Shown here: piece by piece, positions 15,910 through 25,193 of the stretch
How positions within the stretch are numbered: the stretch's first letter is position 1
How the letters are laid out: every line of letters starts with the position of its first letter
Origin: Clostridiaceae bacterium 14S0207
Lineage (GTDB): Bacteria > Bacillota > Clostridia > Clostridiales > Clostridiaceae
Assembly (NCBI GenBank): GCA_003288255.1
Contig: CP026600.1
Location: 2,232,001-2,296,000 of the forward strand
Direction of reading: 5' to 3'
DNA length: 64,000 bases
Program-made: the position numbers and the translations under genes
Notes under the pieces: generated by a model
Seen by the model: the letters and a program-made list of their open reading frames with translations, nothing else
Databases searched by the model: none
What the model was told of the DNA's origin: nothing

Positions 15910-17538
15910 TTAAATACCAAATAACCTTCTAAAAAACCCTTTATTTTTTTCTTCTGGTTTTCTTAATTTCAGATTAAACATCATTTTATCTAAATTATGA
16001 ACATCATATAATTCTTTATATATATAATTTTCTATGTCATTATATCCTGATGGATTAAATATAATTATATCTAATCCCATATAATTTAATAAGGTCAATA
16101 TTATACAGTCTTCTAAAGACAAATTACCATTTTGTTCATTATTATATATAATAATTTTAGGAACCTCCTCTGGATAGTCAAACCCTTGTAATAATTGAAT
16201 AAACTTCTTATCCATTCCATGTATAAGAACCGAAAAAATTTCAACTTGAAAATCTCTTACATTTTCATTTTCTCTATTATAAATAACTGGATTTATACAC
16301 AGTTCCTTTATTCTTTCCCCTAAAGCTCTCTGTACCCCTGTTCTAAGTTCTTTATATGGCCACCAAGAAGAATTAATCATCTTATCTACATCAAAATATA
16401 AACTTTCTTTAGGATATACCTCCATAAACTTTCCATATTCTAAAGGTGCAAAATCTACTATAGGTAACTTGTTTATAAGAATAGTATTTTTTTCTTTTTT
16501 CATTTCTTCTATATATTCAAAATAAGTTTCTATGTCTTCCTTTACTCCCCTTATTTTAGCAAAAATGTTTGGAATAAAAACAGTGTTATTAGCAACCTTC
16601 CATCCTTGTCTTACACTTGCATTTTCCTTAATCCAAATGAATATTTCTTCAAATGTAGTTTTAAGTGTAACTGCATTTACATTATAATCTGCAAATTGCC
16701 ACGGCCTATAAAAATTATTTTCTTCTCCATAAAGTATTTTATCAAGTTCTTCCTTTGCCCCAAAAGCTGTTGTATTCATTCTATCATTAAAACTCTCTGG
16801 TAGCTTTTTTAATGGACAACGCTTTGAAAAAACAACTTCTCTTGAAAAACTATTGCATGGATCTATTTTTTTAAATATAGAATCTTCCTCTGTAGTATAA
16901 TACATAACATCTATTCCTAAAGTCCATAAAAGAAATAAAAATAACCCCTCTTCTTCAGTTATTTTGCCATAATATAAAACCTTAGGATTTAATTGTTCAT
17001 AATCATAATTAATAATAAGTAATGGCAAATATATATTTATCCAATTTAAGATTAAAACAAAACTTTCATTTATATCATTAGACTCACTATTTAGCCTTGA
17101 ATAATATTCTAAAACAACCTTTAAATTATTTTTTACTTGTTCTTTAAATTGAATATTATTTAAAGAAGGAAATAAACCAAATTGTTCTGCCTTTTGTATC
17201 ATTTCACTTATATTATTACTGTTATTGTTTTTTAAATTATAAAGGTTGCTTTGAATTTTAATAGCTACATCTCTTGAAAATCCATCTGTAATTTTTAAAT
17301 ATAATGTACCTAAAAATTTTAGTTCTCTATCTATTCTTAAAAGTTCATCAAAATATTCCTCTTCATTTTCCTTTATCCCTATAAATCTATAGAAATATGC
17401 AGGAACTGTAACTACACTTGAATTAATTTTAAATCCCTTTCTTTTTTTTAAGGGTATTTTTAAATCTTCCCATACTCTATCATCTAATTCCAAATTTTGA
17501 GCATTAATTTGTAAATTACTTAGATTAGCCTTAACCAT
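15910..17538 (-). CDS. YceG-family protein (putative biosynthetic-module component)
   Basis: A 542-residue soluble protein. Length, the position next to telA and segments such as NTTAFGAKEELDKILYGEEN and SWWPYKELRTGVQRALGERI fit the bacterial YceG family (PF14266, distinct from the MltG-type YceG). The function is unknown; related genes occur in tellurium-resistance or stress clusters with TelA. AGGGTGA precedes the start. No TerD-type genes are nearby, so this is the minimal two-gene form. Assignment is by family recognition and synteny. Confidence 0.78.
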   Translation of the reverse strand: MVKANLSNLQINAQNLELDDRVWEDLKIPLKKRKGFKINSSVVTVPAYFYRFIGIKENEEEYFDELLRIDRELKFLGTLYLKITDGFSRDVAIKIQSNLYNLKNNNSNNISEMIQKAEQFGLFPSLNNIQFKEQVKNNLKVVLEYYSRLNSESNDINESFVLILNWINIYLPLLIINYDYEQLNPKVLYYGKITEEEGLFLFLLWTLGIDVMYYTTEEDSIFKKIDPCNSFSREVVFSKRCPLKKLPESFNDRMNTTAFGAKEELDKILYGEENNFYRPWQFADYNVNAVTLKTTFEEIFIWIKENASVRQGWKVANNTVFIPNIFAKIRGVKEDIETYFEYIEEMKKEKNTILINKLPIVDFAPLEYGKFMEVYPKESLYFDVDKMINSSWWPYKELRTGVQRALGERIKELCINPVIYNRENENVRDFQVEIFSVLIHGMDKKFIQLLQGFDYPEEVPKIIIYNNEQNGNLSLEDCIILTLLNYMGLDIIIFNPSGYNDIENYIYKELYDVHNLDKMMFNLKLRKPEEKNKGFFRRLFGI

Positions 17539-17645
17539 AAATTATTTCACCCTTCAAATACCTATATTTATAGTATATAGTATACCATAAAGCCTTTTAT
17601 TAATTAATTTAAATTTTAATTAAGACTTTTGGCTATATTTACAAA

Positions 17646-17677
17646 AAGGCTTGTCAATATTTTCATTGACAAACCTT
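17646..17677 (-). terminator. Terminator of the SPFH/NfeD operon
   Basis: AAGGCTTGTCAAT / ATTGACAAACCTT is a 13-base near-perfect inverted repeat (one mismatch) past the SPFH stop codon, with TTTTTGT on the minus strand. Confidence 0.83.
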
Positions 17678-17701
17678 ATAATCCGTATACTTATAGCCTA
17701 A

Positions 17702-18643
17702 TTATTTATTTTTTTCTTTTAACATATCTGCTATAGCTGAAATACTACCTAAACTTGATAAGGTTTCATTTGGAAGTATAAGTTTGTTGGCAGGACTCTT
17801 AGCCATTTCTTTTAAAGCCTCAACTTGTTTTAATGCAATTACAGTTTCATTTGTTCCTGATTCTATAATAGCTTTATTTATCTTGCAAATAGCTTCTGAT
17901 TCTGCTATTGCAATTGCTTCTATAGCCTTAGCCTTACCTTCTGCCTCTAACAATTGAGACTCTTTAAGACCTTCAGCTCTTCTAATATTAGCTTCTTTTT
18001 CTGCCTCCGCTTCAAGAATTTTTGCTTGCTTTTCACCTTCAGCTCTTGCTATATCACTTTGTTTTTGACCCTCTGCTTGAAGAATAAACGCTCTCTTATC
18101 TCTTTCTGCTTTCATTTGTTTTTCCATAGCTTGTTGAATTTCAGCTGGTGGAATTATATTTTTGATTTCAACTGAAAGAATTTTTATACCATATGCATCT
18201 GTTATTTCATCAATTATTTCTAATAATTTAGAGTTTATTCTATCTCTTCCTGATAAAACTTCATCTAATGTCATTTCTCCAACAATATTTCTCATATTAG
18301 TAATGGTTGAATAAACTATACCTGATTTATAATTTTCTATATTATATACAGCATCCTTTGAATTAAGTACTTTATAGAAAATTACATTATCAATAGAAAT
18401 CTTTACATTATCTTTAGTAATAACATTTTGTGGCTGTATATCTAAAATTTGTTGTTTTGTAGATATTTTCTTTCTTACAAAATCTGCAAAAGGAATGGTA
18501 AAGTGCCATCCTGGTTCTAAGGTTCTATGGTATTGACCAAACCTTTCTACAATGTACACATTCCCTGTGTTAACAACTTTTATTGATGATACTATAGTTA
18601 TTAAGATAATAACTAATAAACTTACTAGAACTATGAATCCCAT
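17702..18643 (-). CDS. SPFH/stomatin-like membrane protein (QmcA type)
   Basis: A 313-residue membrane-anchored SPFH (Band 7) protein. One N-terminal membrane segment is followed by VERFGQYHRTLEPGWHF, typical of stomatin/QmcA proteins, then a coiled coil with repeated AEGE/AEAE-type alanine-glutamate motifs (about residues 195-245). Such proteins form large oligomers that organise membrane microdomains and modulate proteases. AGGAGGA precedes the start. The upstream NfeD-like gene 44 bases away is its usual partner. Confidence 0.9.
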   Translation of the reverse strand: MGFIVLVSLLVIILITIVSSIKVVNTGNVYIVERFGQYHRTLEPGWHFTIPFADFVRKKISTKQQILDIQPQNVITKDNVKISIDNVIFYKVLNSKDAVYNIENYKSGIVYSTITNMRNIVGEMTLDEVLSGRDRINSKLLEIIDEITDAYGIKILSVEIKNIIPPAEIQQAMEKQMKAERDKRAFILQAEGQKQSDIARAEGEKQAKILEAEAEKEANIRRAEGLKESQLLEAEGKAKAIEAIAIAESEAICKINKAIIESGTNETVIALKQVEALKEMAKSPANKLILPNETLSSLGSISAIADMLKEKNK

Positions 18644-18687
18644 ATTACTTCCTCCTAATTATTTATATCTTTTTAATATTAGTTTTT

Positions 18688-19131
18688 CTATACTTTTACT
18701 TCTTTTGAAGGTTTAATAACTAATTTAGTTTTGTCAATACCTACTATTTTATATTTTTCCCCCTTATCGATAGTTCCCCCCTTATTTTTAGCAGTCCAAT
18801 ATATTCCATCTACTTTAATATTAGCTTTACTTGTAATTTTTTCTTCAGCTATATATTCTCTACCTATATATTCTTGTTCCATAGTTTTAGTAACAACAAT
18901 AGATTTTTTGATAATTCTTTTTACAATTGGATATCCAATTATCAATCCTAAAATACTTAAAATAGAAAATACTAATATTTGAATTCCTATAACTGCATTA
19001 CATGTTAATGCTATCATTGCCGCAAATGCACCTATTGCAAACCAAACAAATAATCCTGCACTGGTAAATATATCTAAAAATATGGCTAGTACAGAAATTA
19101 TAATCCATATACATAACATTGACCAATTCAT
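18688..19131 (-). CDS. NfeD-like membrane protein
   Basis: A 147-residue protein with about three membrane segments in the first 75 residues and a C-terminal OB-fold domain (VGREYIAEEKITSKANIKVDG-type region, here about residues 90-145). It is the short NfeD form that pairs with stomatins. I chose the ATG at 19131, about 7 bases after GGGGGTGA; the longer frame would add 11 residues across the binding site. It is co-oriented with the SPFH gene in a two-gene operon. Confidence 0.86.
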   Translation of the reverse strand: MNWSMLCIWIIISVLAIFLDIFTSAGLFVWFAIGAFAAMIALTCNAVIGIQILVFSILSILGLIIGYPIVKRIIKKSIVVTKTMEQEYIGREYIAEEKITSKANIKVDGIYWTAKNKGGTIDKGEKYKIVGIDKTKLVIKPSKEVKV

Positions 19132-19532
19132 TATTATCACCCCCAAAAAATTTTTATTTATCATAATTTTAAATTAATTATATACAATATTCAATTATTA
19201 AAATACGTTTTTTAATTTATATTTGATTTATAGTAGTATAATACAGTATGTTAATCTTTTTTAAAAGTTTCATTTTCTTCTTTTAAAGGTTATCTTATAT
19301 CACTTTTAATATTTTTTCTCACGCTTTTTCCAATTCTCTTTACTTTTCACTTTTATTATTAAAATTTTGTCTTTAATTTATATTCATAATAAATTTCCTA
19401 TTTCTCTATAAATATCTTTATTAATGGTATAATATTTTACATATAGATTGATTATAAATAATTTATATAAATTATAATTTCATTTAACTTAAAATTAATT
19501 ATTAGACTTACTTAAAGAAAGGTAGTGAATAT
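19132..19532. other. Intergenic region between the nfeD-like gene and nadE
   Basis: About 400 AT-rich bases between divergent genes. It must hold promoters for both sides. I see no open frame, no strong hairpin and no recognisable riboswitch. Confidence 0.55.
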
Positions 19533-21443
19533 ATGAATATTCCTTTTATTAAGGTAGCTGCAGCATGCCCTAAAACTAAAATTTCAGAAGTAAGCTTCAA
19601 TATAAAAAACATCATTTTTTGTATTGAAGAAGCCTATAAAAACAATTCAAAAATTATAGTTTTTCCTGAGCTATGTACTACCTCCTATACTTGTGGTGAT
19701 TTATTTTTACAAAAAAAATTAATAGATAATTCTAATATAGCACTAAAAAAATTATGTGATTTTTCAACTGACAAGGATATATTTATTTCAGTAGGTGCAC
19801 CTATTTTTTATAATAATCAACTATTTAACTGTGCTGTGAATATATTCAAAGGAGAAATTTTAGGTATAGTTCCTAAAAGTTTTTTACCAAACTATAGTGA
19901 ATTCTATGAAAAACGTTGGTTTACAGAAGGATTAGATATTAAAAATTTAGAAGTAGACTTGGATTTTCAAGAAAATATACCATTTGGTACAGATTTAATC
20001 TTTACTTATAAAAATATAAAATTAGCCTTTGAAATTTGTGAGGATCTTTGGGTGACTATTCCTCCGAGTTCTTATTATTCATTATATGGAGCAAATATAA
20101 TTTGTAACCTATCTGCCTCCAATGAACTTATAGGTAAATATGAATACAGAAAATCTTTAGTATCAAACCAAAGTGCTAGATGCATGTGTGCATATATATA
20201 TTCATCATCAGGAGTACACGAATCTACTACTGATTTATTATTTAGTGGTCATTTACTTATATCAGAAAACGGTAGCATTTTAAGTGAAAACTCTAGATTT
20301 AATCGTGAAAATGATATTATTTATTCTATTATAGATTTAGAAAAACTTTCTTTAGAAAGACTTAAAAACATAAGTTTTAAAAATGTAAAAGATAATTCAA
20401 ACTATAGAAATATAAAATTCAAATTTAATCATACAGAACTAAAGAATTTTGACAGGTACATAAATAAACATCCTTTTATTCCAAAAGACTTAAATCTTAG
20501 AGATGCAAGATGTAATGAAATATTAAATATTCAAAGTTCTGCACTAGCAAAAAGACTAGAACATACAAAAACGAATAAAGTTGTTATTGGTATTTCTGGA
20601 GGATTGGATTCAACATTAGCACTATTAGTAGCATATAAAACTTTTAAACTTCTTAATATTCCTTATAAAAATATTATAGCCATTACTATGCCAGGATTTG
20701 GAACTACAGATAGGACTTACAATAATGCCATTAAACTATGCAAAAATTTAGGCACTACATTAAAAGAGATAAATATTGTTGCTGCTTGTCTTCAACATTT
20801 CAAGGATATTGGTCATGATGAATCTATCCATGATGTTACTTACGAAAATGTTCAAGCAAGAGAAAGAACTCAAATATTAATGGATAGTGCAAATAAAGAA
20901 GGTGCTATATTAATAGGTACTGGAGATTTATCAGAAATAGCCTTAGGTTGGTCTACTTATAATGGTGATCATATGTCCATGTATTCTGTAAACTGTTCTA
21001 TTCCTAAAACATTAGTAAAATATTTAGTATACTATGCTGCCTATTCTGAAGATTTTAAATGTAGTAAGGATACTTTGATAGATATACTTGAAACACCTGT
21101 AAGTCCTGAATTATTACCCAAAGATAGTAATGGTGAAATAACTCAGAAAACTGAAGACTTAGTTGGTCCTTATGAATTACATGATTTTTTCCTTTATCAT
21201 TTGATGAAAGAAGGATCTACACCCGAAAGATTATTTTTCTTGGCATGTCATACTTTTAAAGATGATTATGATAAAGAGACTATAAAAAAATGGTTAAACA
21301 AATTCTTATATAGATTTTTCTCTCAACAATTTAAACGTTCGGCAATTCCTGATGGTCCAAAGGTTGGTACAATAAGTTTATCTCCTAGAGGAGATTTAAG
21401 GATGCCATCAGATGCTAGTCCAAAAGATTGGGTTTTAGAATAA
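19533..21443 (+). CDS. nadE: Glutamine-dependent NAD+ synthase
   Basis: NadE amidates nicotinate adenine dinucleotide to NAD+ using glutamine. The 636-residue form has an N-terminal nitrilase-type amidase with the catalytic triad visible as FPEL (Glu46), PKSFLPNY (Lys, about residue 116) and EICEDLW (Cys, about residue 171). The C-terminal synthetase has the P-loop GISGGLDST near residue 353. Its own amidase domain makes a separate glutaminase unnecessary. AAAGGTAGTG precedes the ATG. Confidence 0.95.
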   Translation: MNIPFIKVAAACPKTKISEVSFNIKNIIFCIEEAYKNNSKIIVFPELCTTSYTCGDLFLQKKLIDNSNIALKKLCDFSTDKDIFISVGAPIFYNNQLFNCAVNIFKGEILGIVPKSFLPNYSEFYEKRWFTEGLDIKNLEVDLDFQENIPFGTDLIFTYKNIKLAFEICEDLWVTIPPSSYYSLYGANIICNLSASNELIGKYEYRKSLVSNQSARCMCAYIYSSSGVHESTTDLLFSGHLLISENGSILSENSRFNRENDIIYSIIDLEKLSLERLKNISFKNVKDNSNYRNIKFKFNHTELKNFDRYINKHPFIPKDLNLRDARCNEILNIQSSALAKRLEHTKTNKVVIGISGGLDSTLALLVAYKTFKLLNIPYKNIIAITMPGFGTTDRTYNNAIKLCKNLGTTLKEINIVAACLQHFKDIGHDESIHDVTYENVQARERTQILMDSANKEGAILIGTGDLSEIALGWSTYNGDHMSMYSVNCSIPKTLVKYLVYYAAYSEDFKCSKDTLIDILETPVSPELLPKDSNGEITQKTEDLVGPYELHDFFLYHLMKEGSTPERLFFLACHTFKDDYDKETIKKWLNKFLYRFFSQQFKRSAIPDGPKVGTISLSPRGDLRMPSDASPKDWVLE

Positions 21444-21456
21444 ATTTTCAATTAAT

Positions 21457-21497
21457 AAAAAGGTTCAAATAGACTATACTCTTTTTGAACCTTTTTT
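21457..21497. terminator. Bidirectional terminator between nadE and the yaaR-like gene
   Basis: AAAAGGTTCAAA / TTTGAACCTTTT forms a strong hairpin with A and T runs on both sides, located between convergent genes. Confidence 0.9.
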
Positions 21498-21498
21498 G

Positions 21499-21921
21499 TT
21501 ATCTGTACATATCCACAACTAAACCTGTTATTTCATCTATAGTAGCTGCAATATTTAAATTATCTTTCTCATCAGATAATAATGCTTTGGTTAATTCCTC
21601 TAACTTACCGTCTATAGTATCTACAGTAACATAGTACTGTGTCTGCCAAAAGCTTATATCTTTTTTTACTGTATACATATATTCCAAAACAGATTTTAAA
21701 TATTCCTTAATCAAATTTTTATATGCCTTAACATCGGCATAACATTTTGAAACTGCTAATCTATCTCCTTTACTTTTAATATCTTTAAGCAATTTTTTTA
21801 ATTCTTCTTCAGACTTTTTTTGTCTTGCAAAATTAAAACTTTGAGAAAAATCTTTTTTTGATGTAATAGTTCTTTTCTCACCTTTTATTGTAGATGGCCT
21901 ACTAACTCTATTAATTTCCAT
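21499..21921 (-). CDS. YaaR/DUF327 family protein
   Basis: A 140-residue mostly helical protein of the YaaR (DUF327) family, recognisable from SKCYADVKAYKNLIKEYLK and the C-terminal EITGLVVDMY. The function is unknown; in Bacillus it lies near replication and DNA-processing genes, but here it stands alone. I chose the ATG at 21921, 4 bases after GGAGGG; a longer frame begins inside that site. Confidence 0.82.
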   Translation of the reverse strand: MEINRVSRPSTIKGEKRTITSKKDFSQSFNFARQKKSEEELKKLLKDIKSKGDRLAVSKCYADVKAYKNLIKEYLKSVLEYMYTVKKDISFWQTQYYVTVDTIDGKLEELTKALLSDEKDNLNIAATIDEITGLVVDMYR

Positions 21922-22234
21922 ATAACCCTCCAAATAATCTTCTATTAATTTTATTTATGTTAATATGTTTTTTCCATAAAAATTTCTATATTTTTATTAT
22001 ATCAAATTTAAAATTTCTAAACTACTAAATAAAATGTATAGATATTGTTTTTATTTAATTTTAAAAAGTATATGTTATTATATAATTTTTACATAAGTCT
22101 TAATAAAAATAAATATCTTAATTATTGTTTTAAAGTATATGGTGTGATATACTGATTTTAAATTAATTGTTTTGGTTAAATTTTCATAAATTTATACTAT
22201 AATATAGTAAAGTGTAATATAATAATTATATAAG

Positions 22235-22337
22235 CTTAGGGGAGTAGCAAAAACTTTTTAAGTTTTTAATTATTCGTCAGTACGACTATATAGTCCGGAT
22301 AATTAACTCTATAAATTTTGAGTTTGCAAGACCTTTG
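22235..22337 (+). promoter_or_regulatory. yybP-ykoY (Mn2+-sensing) riboswitch upstream of the P-type ATPase
   Basis: The two sequence hallmarks of the family are present: GGGGAGTAGC at 22239-22248 and TTTGCAAGACCTTT at 22323-22336, separated by hairpins with CGTCAGTACG and a CCGG segment. The -10 TATAAT at 22198-22203 lies just upstream. The class binds Mn2+ and here controls a cation P-type ATPase. Confidence 0.92.
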
Positions 22338-22423
22338 TTCTAGTTATTATAAATGTAATTTTGGTTATTATAATATTAATATCTAAAATTACATTTAAAT
22401 AATTAAGAACAGGGTCTTTTTTG
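22329..22423 (+). terminator. Regulated terminator of the yybP-ykoY riboswitch
   Basis: AGACC of the aptamer can instead pair with GGTCT at 22413-22417, closing a long hairpin (TAAATGTAATTTT-type arms against AAAATTACATTTA) that ends in TTTTTT. Sharing of AGACCTTT between aptamer and terminator gives a metal-dependent read-through switch. Confidence 0.88.
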
Positions 22424-22470
22424 TTTACAAAATTTTTTTTTTGAGATACTAAAAAAGAGGTGATTTTTTA

Positions 22471-25143
22471 ATGTGGTTTTATAAAGACAATTCAGATGTT
22501 TTAAATGAGCTTAATGTAAATCCTAAAACCGGATTAAATTCGGAAGAAGCTAAAAATCGTTTACAAAAATATGGTCCTAATAAACTTACAGGTAAAAAAC
22601 AAAAAACTATGTTACAACTTTTTTTTCTTCAACTTAATGATATATTAATCTATATACTTATAGGAGCTGCTATTATATCTGCATTTTTAGGAGAAGTAAG
22701 TGATTCCATAGTTATTGGTATTGTTATTTTAGTCAATGCTATTGTTGGAGTGGTACAAGAATCTAAAGCTGAAAAAGCATTAGAAGCATTAAAAGAAATG
22801 TCTACGCCAAAAGCTATAGTAAAACGTGACAGTTCCCTTATAGAACTTCCTTCAGAACAAGTAGTTCCCGGAGACATTATAGTATTAGATGCTGGACGCT
22901 ATATTCCCTGTGATTTAAGACTTATTGAAAGTGCTAATTTACAAATCGAAGAATCTGCTTTAACTGGTGAGTCCGTTCCAGTAGAAAAAAATAATGATAC
23001 TATTACTACCGGTGAAGATACTCCCTTAGGTGATCAAAAAAATATGGCATTTATGTCCACATTGGTAACCCATGGTAGAGGTATTGGTGTAGCTGTAGAG
23101 ACTGGTATGAATACTGAAATAGGTAAAATAGCAAAAATGCTTGATGAAGACAATAATGATGAAACACCTCTTCAAAAAAAATTAGGTGAACTTGGAAAAA
23201 CTTTAGGAATCGGTGCCCTAGTTATATGTGTCATTATGCTTGGTGTTGGATTATTTCAAGGTAGAAATATATTAGAAATGTTCTTAACTGCTATCAGTTT
23301 AGCTGTAGCAGCCATTCCCGAAGGACTACCTGCAATTGTTACTATAGTTTTAGCTATAGGTGTTCAAAAAATGATTAAACAAAATGCAATCATAAGAAAG
23401 CTTCCAGCTGTAGAAACCTTAGGTGCTGTAAACATCATATGTTCTGATAAAACAGGTACTTTAACACAAAATAAAATGACTGTAACTAAATATTATGCTA
23501 ATAATGTTCTTAAAGATATATCAGAAATTAGTATGGAAGATTCTTGTGAAAAACTTTTAGTAGAAAACCTAAATCTATGCAATGATGCAACATATTCTGA
23601 AGAATCTAGAACTGGTGATCCAACAGAAATTGCATTATTAGAAGTAGGTTTTAATAATAACCTAATAAAATCTGAACTTGAAAAAAGTCATAAAAGAATA
23701 AATGAAATTCCTTTTGATTCAGATAGAAAACTTATGACTACGGTAAATGAATATAACGATAAGTTCTATATAATGACCAAAGGCGCTATAGATAATTTAT
23801 TAAAAATTTGTACTAAAATTTTGGTCAATGGTGAAATAAAAGATTTAACTGAAAAAGATAAAAAAGAAATTCTAGATAGTTCTTATTTAATGTCAAATGA
23901 TGCTCTTAGAGTACTAGGATCTGCATATAAAGAAACAAAAGATTCCCATTTAGAAATCTATTCTTTAGAAAAAGATTTAATTTTTATAGGTTTAGTTGGT
24001 ATGATTGATCCTCCTAGAATTGAAGTTAAAGATTCAATAGGTCTTACAAAGGCTTCTGGAATAAAAACTATCATGATAACTGGTGATCATAAAAATACAG
24101 CCTTTTCTATAGCAAAGGAACTAGGAATCGCTTCTAATGAAAGTGAAATAATGTCAGGTTCCGAGTTAGATAAATTATCAGATAGTGAACTCAGTTCTAA
24201 AATTGACTCTTTAAGAGTATTTGCAAGAGTATCTCCTGAACATAAGGTAAAGATAGTAAAAGCTCTTAAATCTAAAGGAAATATAGTTTCCATGACTGGT
24301 GATGGAGTAAATGACGCCCCATCCTTAAAAATAGCAGATATTGGTGTATCAATGGGAATTACAGGTACTGATGTTGCTAAAGGTGCTTCTGATATGATAC
24401 TTACTGATGATAACTTTTCAACCATAGTAAAAGCTATCGAAGAAGGAAGAAACATATTTAACAATATTAAAAAATCTATATTTTTCTTATTATCTTGTAA
24501 TATCGGTGAAATTGTAACCTTATTCTTTGCTATACTATTTGGTTGGAATACTCCATTAGAACCTATTCACATTTTATGGGTTAATTTAATTACGGATTCT
24601 TTCCCTGCACTTTCTTTAGGAATGAATCCTAGTGATCCTGATATAATGAAAAATAAGCCAAGAGATCCTAATTCCAGTTTGTTTAAAGGCTCTATTTTAG
24701 GCCTAATACTAAATGGACTTTTAATAGGATTTATTACCTTAACAGCTTTTGTATTGGGTGCTAGAATTTTTAGTGGAACTACTAGTTTATTCCCTATATT
24801 CCCTAAAAATATTAGTAAAGATGCTTTAATGCATGCCCAAACTATGGCATTTGTAGTATTAAGCATATCTCAATTAGTACATTCTCTTAATATGAGAAGT
24901 GATAAAAAATCTATTTTCTCTCTAGGTTTGTTCAGTAATAAATATTTAATCGCTTCTATTATATTTGGTATTTTCCTACAAGATATAATTATTACTGTTC
25001 CATTCCTTGCAAAAATATTTAATGTTCATGACCTAACTTTAATAGATTGGTTATTTGTAAGTGGATTAAGTTTAGTTCCTCTTATTATAAATGAAATAGC
25101 AAAAATATTTATAAGATCTAAGAATGAAAAAAGTTATTCTTAA
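22471..25143 (+). CDS. Cation-transporting P-type ATPase (Ca2+/Mn2+ type)
   Basis: An 890-residue P2-type ATPase that would export Ca2+ or Mn2+. Visible are the N-terminal cation ATPase domain, TGES (about residue 165), the transport-site PEGLPA in the fourth membrane helix (about residue 285), the phosphorylation motif DKTGTLT (about residue 326) and TGDGVND (about residue 609), followed by the C-terminal helices. AAGAGGTGA precedes the ATG. The Mn2+ riboswitch in the leader argues that Mn2+ detoxification is part of its job. It ends at its own terminator. Confidence 0.93.
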   Translation: MWFYKDNSDVLNELNVNPKTGLNSEEAKNRLQKYGPNKLTGKKQKTMLQLFFLQLNDILIYILIGAAIISAFLGEVSDSIVIGIVILVNAIVGVVQESKAEKALEALKEMSTPKAIVKRDSSLIELPSEQVVPGDIIVLDAGRYIPCDLRLIESANLQIEESALTGESVPVEKNNDTITTGEDTPLGDQKNMAFMSTLVTHGRGIGVAVETGMNTEIGKIAKMLDEDNNDETPLQKKLGELGKTLGIGALVICVIMLGVGLFQGRNILEMFLTAISLAVAAIPEGLPAIVTIVLAIGVQKMIKQNAIIRKLPAVETLGAVNIICSDKTGTLTQNKMTVTKYYANNVLKDISEISMEDSCEKLLVENLNLCNDATYSEESRTGDPTEIALLEVGFNNNLIKSELEKSHKRINEIPFDSDRKLMTTVNEYNDKFYIMTKGAIDNLLKICTKILVNGEIKDLTEKDKKEILDSSYLMSNDALRVLGSAYKETKDSHLEIYSLEKDLIFIGLVGMIDPPRIEVKDSIGLTKASGIKTIMITGDHKNTAFSIAKELGIASNESEIMSGSELDKLSDSELSSKIDSLRVFARVSPEHKVKIVKALKSKGNIVSMTGDGVNDAPSLKIADIGVSMGITGTDVAKGASDMILTDDNFSTIVKAIEEGRNIFNNIKKSIFFLLSCNIGEIVTLFFAILFGWNTPLEPIHILWVNLITDSFPALSLGMNPSDPDIMKNKPRDPNSSLFKGSILGLILNGLLIGFITLTAFVLGARIFSGTTSLFPIFPKNISKDALMHAQTMAFVVLSISQLVHSLNMRSDKKSIFSLGLFSNKYLIASIIFGIFLQDIIITVPFLAKIFNVHDLTLIDWLFVSGLSLVPLIINEIAKIFIRSKNEKSYS

Positions 25144-25149
25144 AATAAT

Positions 25150-25185
25150 AAAAATGCCCCCTAATTTAGGCGGCATTTTTATTTT
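25150..25185. terminator. Bidirectional terminator between the P-type ATPase and cvfB
   Basis: AAAATGCC / GGCATTTT with a short loop and flanking A and T runs lies between convergent genes. Confidence 0.85.
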
Positions 25186-25193
25186 AATTATAA

